From the NCBI GenBank assembly GCA_021789755.1, contig JAJYJD010000209.1, forward strand, positions 1 through 6,347: 6,347 nucleotides of DNA. Direction: 5' to 3'. The translations under genes were made by a program, and so were the position numbers. The notes under the pieces are model-generated. The model was not told the DNA's origin. It did not search any database and saw only the letters and a program-made list of their open reading frames with translations. This DNA is from Bacteroidota bacterium (GTDB taxonomy: Bacteria > Bacteroidota > Ignavibacteria > Kryptoniales > JAKASW01). Positions 4,738-6,347 of this stretch are shown here, in pieces; position 1 is the stretch's first letter; every line of letters starts with the position of its first letter.

Positions 4738-4929
4738 GCGAAGAGGGAAGAGGGGACAAAAGGGGAAATTCGCGATCTCCGATTTAGGATTTGTAATCGA
4801 GGGAAGAGGAGAAAAGGTGAAGAGGTTAAGAGCTAAAAAGGGGAAAGGATCTACGATTGTCGATTTAAGATTCACGATTTGGGTTGAGAGGAGAAACGGT
4901 TAACAGGTAAAGAGGTGAACGGGAGAAAA
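4738..4929 (+). repeat. Alternating 8-bp and 7-bp degenerate tandem repeats
   Basis: Five blocks alternate. Octads run at 4738-4769 (four units, e.g. GGAAGAGG, GGACAAAA), at 4808-4847 (GGAGAAAA, GGTGAAGA, GGTTAAGA, GCTAAAAA, GGGGAAAG) and at 4882-4929 (GGTTGAGA, GGAGAAAC, GGTTAACA, GGTAAAGA, GGTGAACG, GGAGAAAA), all with GG (or a near form) opening each 8-base unit. Heptads of the form GATTNNN run at 4774-4801 (GATCTCC, GATTTAG, GATTTGT, degraded AATCGAG) and 4848-4882 (GATCTAC, GATTGTC, GATTTAA, GATTCAC, GATTTGG). The plus strand is strongly purine-rich in the octad blocks. There are no spacers of unique sequence, so this is not a CRISPR array. Confidence 0.75.
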
Positions 4930-4951
4930 TGTAATAAGTTGAAGCGAAGTC

Positions 4952-5048
4952 GGAGACCCGGCTCTCCGGGGAGCGTAAGCAGGAAGACGGGTTGGAGACC
5001 CGGTTCAGCAAGGAGCGTGCTTGGCGGACGGGCGGAGATCCGCCGCAG
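4952..5048 (+). repeat. GGAGACCCGG direct repeat with ~42-bp period
   Basis: The 25 bases at 4952-4976 and 4994-5018 share GGAGACCCGG at the left end and GGAGCGT at the right end, 20 of 25 positions identical, 42 bp apart. A weaker third start, GGAGATCCG, lies at 5034. The first unit is itself an imperfect palindrome (GGAGA ... TCTCC, 4952-4967), and GGCGGA-GA-TCCGCC (5031-5044) forms a tight hairpin at the third. Confidence 0.55.
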
Positions 5049-5079
5049 ACATCGCATTCTTATGCAATTCCGCTGGACT

Positions 5080-5111
5080 TTTGGGGGACGGAATAATCAT
5101 ATTATAATTTG
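5080..5111 (+). promoter_or_regulatory. Candidate promoter of the chitinase gene
   Basis: TATAAT (5103-5108) is a perfect -10 box continuing as TATAATTTG. There is no good TTGACA; TTGGGG (5081-5086) stands at a 16-bp spacing. TTTG at 5080-5083, 19 bp before the TA, recalls the TTTG/TAnnTTTG promoters of Bacteroidota, though the downstream part is only partly matched. The leader would be about 80 nt. Confidence 0.45.
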
Positions 5112-5119
5112 GATTCACT

Positions 5120-5134
5120 CAGCGGCAACCGCTG
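5120..5134 (+). other. Small hairpin at the 5' end of the chitinase leader
   Basis: CAGCGG (5120-5125) and CCGCTG (5129-5134) pair perfectly around the loop CAA. Placed just after the expected transcription start, it could stabilise the mRNA 5' end. It is far enough from the RBS not to block it. Confidence 0.35.
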
Positions 5135-5186
5135 CTCGCTTGCGGGATAATCGTTGAGGCATCGTTCATCATCGTGTAATTGCAGC

Positions 5187-5191
5187 GGAGG
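5187..5191 (+). promoter_or_regulatory. Ribosome binding site of the chitinase gene
   Basis: GGAGG (in CGGAGGT) precedes the ATG at 5196 by 4 nt, shorter than the 7 nt seen at the genes at 1289 and 3927. The next in-frame ATG at 5208 would be too far (16 nt) and would cut into the signal peptide, so 5196 is preferred; the frame is open back to a TTG at 5154 but that extension has no RBS. Confidence 0.7.
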
Positions 5192-5195
5192 TACT

Positions 5196-6332
5196 ATGTG
5201 GCGCTATATGTCTGTGGGGCTGTTCAGTCTGGTACTGGCATCCTGTTCGGGCACTCGTCTGCTCGAAACGAACGCCGGAAATGAGAAATACATTGTCGGT
5301 TATCTGTACCAGGGGAATAATATCGTCAATCCCGATTCGCTCGGCTTAGACGACGTGACGCATATAATGTACGCGTTCGCGAACATCAAGGACGACACGA
5401 TGTCCATGGGTTTCAAGAGCGACGCGCAAAACTTCAGGATACTTGACGAGGTCAGGAAGAAGAATCCGAAACTGAAAATCCTCATATCGGTCGGCGGATG
5501 GGGCTGGTCGGGAGGATTCTCAGACATGTGCCTCACGAGTGAAAGCAGGGCAAAATTCATAGGAAGCGCGGTCCGGTTCATCGAGGCGAACGACCTCGAC
5601 GGCATCGACATCGACTGGGAATATCCCGGCCTGGCCGGCGCGGGGAACGTGCACCGTCCCGAAGACAAACAGAATTTCACATCGCTCCTCGCGGAGCTGC
5701 GTGACACGCTCGATGATCTGGGCTCGAAAACCGGGAGGTATTATCTGATCACCGCCGCGACCGGCGCGTCCGGCAATTACCTGGCGAACACTGAGATGGC
5801 CAAAGATATGAGGTACCTCGATTTCATAAATCTTATGACTTACGACTTCAGTGTGCCGGGCGGGGATTCGGTCGCCGGGCATAACGCACCCCTGTTCACC
5901 AACCCGAGAAATCCGTACGCCAACTCGGCCGATGCGGCGGTGGCATCGTTCGAGGCCGCGGGTGTCCCTCCGTCCAAGATCGTGCTCGGCGTGCCTTTCT
6001 ACGGACACGCCTGGCATGTCGACTCCACAGCTTTCAACGGCCTTTATGAACCGGGCGGACCCGTGCTGTCGCCCATACGCACCACTTACGGTAATCTTGT
6101 CGTGAATTACATTGACAAGAACGGCTACGTCCGCTACTGGGACTCCACGTCCTGCGCACCTTATCTATTCAACAAGGACAGCAGCACGTTCATATCCTAC
6201 GACGATCCGGAATCGCTGCGCGACAAGTGTGAGTATATCGAGGCACGCGAGCTGAAGGGGGTAATGTTCTGGTCGTTCGAGTCGGATTACAGATCGACTC
6301 TGCTCAGGACACTGGATGAAAAGTTGAGATAA
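5196..6332 (+). CDS. GH18 chitinase-type glycosyl hydrolase, lipoprotein
   Basis: This 378-residue protein is predicted to hydrolyse beta-1,4 links in chitin or related N-acetylglucosamine polymers by the substrate-assisted GH18 mechanism. A lipoprotein signal opens it: hydrophobic residues 7-14 and lipobox L14-A15-S16-C17, with Ser at +2, so a membrane-anchored, extracytoplasmic enzyme is expected. The TIM barrel shows the SxGG strand (ISVGGW, S98-G101), the catalytic D135-G-I-D138-I-D140-W-E142 with E142 as proton donor, M214-T-Y216-D217, the strand GVPFYG (265-270), and the last-strand tryptophan W359 in MFWSFESD. Residues about 271-345 fit the alpha/beta chitinase insertion domain that deepens the cleft. 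All catalytic positions are intact, so it should be active. No carbohydrate-binding module, FnIII or sorting domain is attached. Exact substrate is not decidable from sequence alone. It has its own promoter candidate and RBS. Confidence 0.95.
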   Translation: MWRYMSVGLFSLVLASCSGTRLLETNAGNEKYIVGYLYQGNNIVNPDSLGLDDVTHIMYAFANIKDDTMSMGFKSDAQNFRILDEVRKKNPKLKILISVGGWGWSGGFSDMCLTSESRAKFIGSAVRFIEANDLDGIDIDWEYPGLAGAGNVHRPEDKQNFTSLLAELRDTLDDLGSKTGRYYLITAATGASGNYLANTEMAKDMRYLDFINLMTYDFSVPGGDSVAGHNAPLFTNPRNPYANSADAAVASFEAAGVPPSKIVLGVPFYGHAWHVDSTAFNGLYEPGGPVLSPIRTTYGNLVVNYIDKNGYVRYWDSTSCAPYLFNKDSSTFISYDDPESLRDKCEYIEARELKGVMFWSFESDYRSTLLRTLDEKLR

Positions 6333-6347
6333 CCTCCATGCCCGAAC

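Larger units (their letters stand above)
4638..5195. other. Repeat-rich intergenic region before the chitinase gene
   Basis: No gene is supported in these 558 bases; the frames at 4615-4836 and 4915-5157 simply read through tandem repeats. In order it holds about 100 unremarkable bases, a purine-rich tandem array (4738-4929), a roughly 42-bp direct repeat (4952-5048), a candidate promoter (5080-5111), a 6-bp hairpin (5120-5134) and the chitinase RBS. Confidence 0.6.

Noticed and set aside
4738..5048. CRISPR array
   Set aside because: Repeat units are 7-8 bp without unique spacers, or a 42-bp period with only two good copies; no cas gene is present.
4915..5157. 80-codon open frame before the chitinase gene
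   Set aside because: Reads through tandem and direct repeats and the candidate chitinase promoter; Arg-rich, not recognisable.

Overview
This window looks like a gene-poor stretch of a bacterial chromosome, probably from the FCB side of the tree (Bacteroidota, Chlorobiota or Ignavibacteria-like, possibly a metagenome-derived lineage). The hints are indirect: the thioredoxin has a Bacteroidota/Chlorobi-style N-terminus (EKVFDFENNKEWKF), one lipoprotein resembles a family I associate with Bacteroidota, and the intergenic DNA is rich in small palindromic and tandem repeats. Against a classical Bacteroidota genome, five of the six genes have a clear GGAGG-type Shine-Dalgarno. The taxonomic guess is an inference only.

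Layout. (1) 1-338, minus strand: N-terminal part of a response-regulator receiver running off the window edge. (2) 339-1288: about 950 bases with no gene I can support, with CCGCAC half-sites near its right end. (3) 1289-1768, plus: a free-standing receiver protein resembling the C-terminal receiver of hybrid histidine kinases. (4) 1769-2436: gene-free, holding a small family of hairpin-forming repeats around 2145-2304. (5) 2437-2808, plus: a thioredoxin with WCGPC active site. (6) 2809-3133: a perfect 13-bp hairpin, a good sigma-70-like promoter (TTGACA-17-TAAAGT) and a roughly 200-nt leader with an 8-bp stem. (7) 3134-3559, plus: small lipoprotein, DUF6567-like. (8) 3560-3926: gene-free with two inverted repeats and a candidate promoter. 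(9) 3927-4637, plus: an unrecognised 236-residue soluble protein. (10) 4638-5195: tandem-repeat region alternating 8-bp and 7-bp periods, then a roughly 42-bp repeat, then a candidate promoter. (11) 5196-6332, plus: a complete GH18 chitinase-type lipoprotein.

The genes do not form an obvious operon. Each is separated from the next by more than 300 bases, most have their own ribosome binding site, and several have their own candidate promoter, so they look like independent transcription units. A little under half of the window is non-coding, which is high for a bacterium. There is no CRISPR array, rRNA, tRNA, transposase or phage gene. The most unusual content is the intergenic repeat architecture, especially 4738-4929, rather than the proteins.
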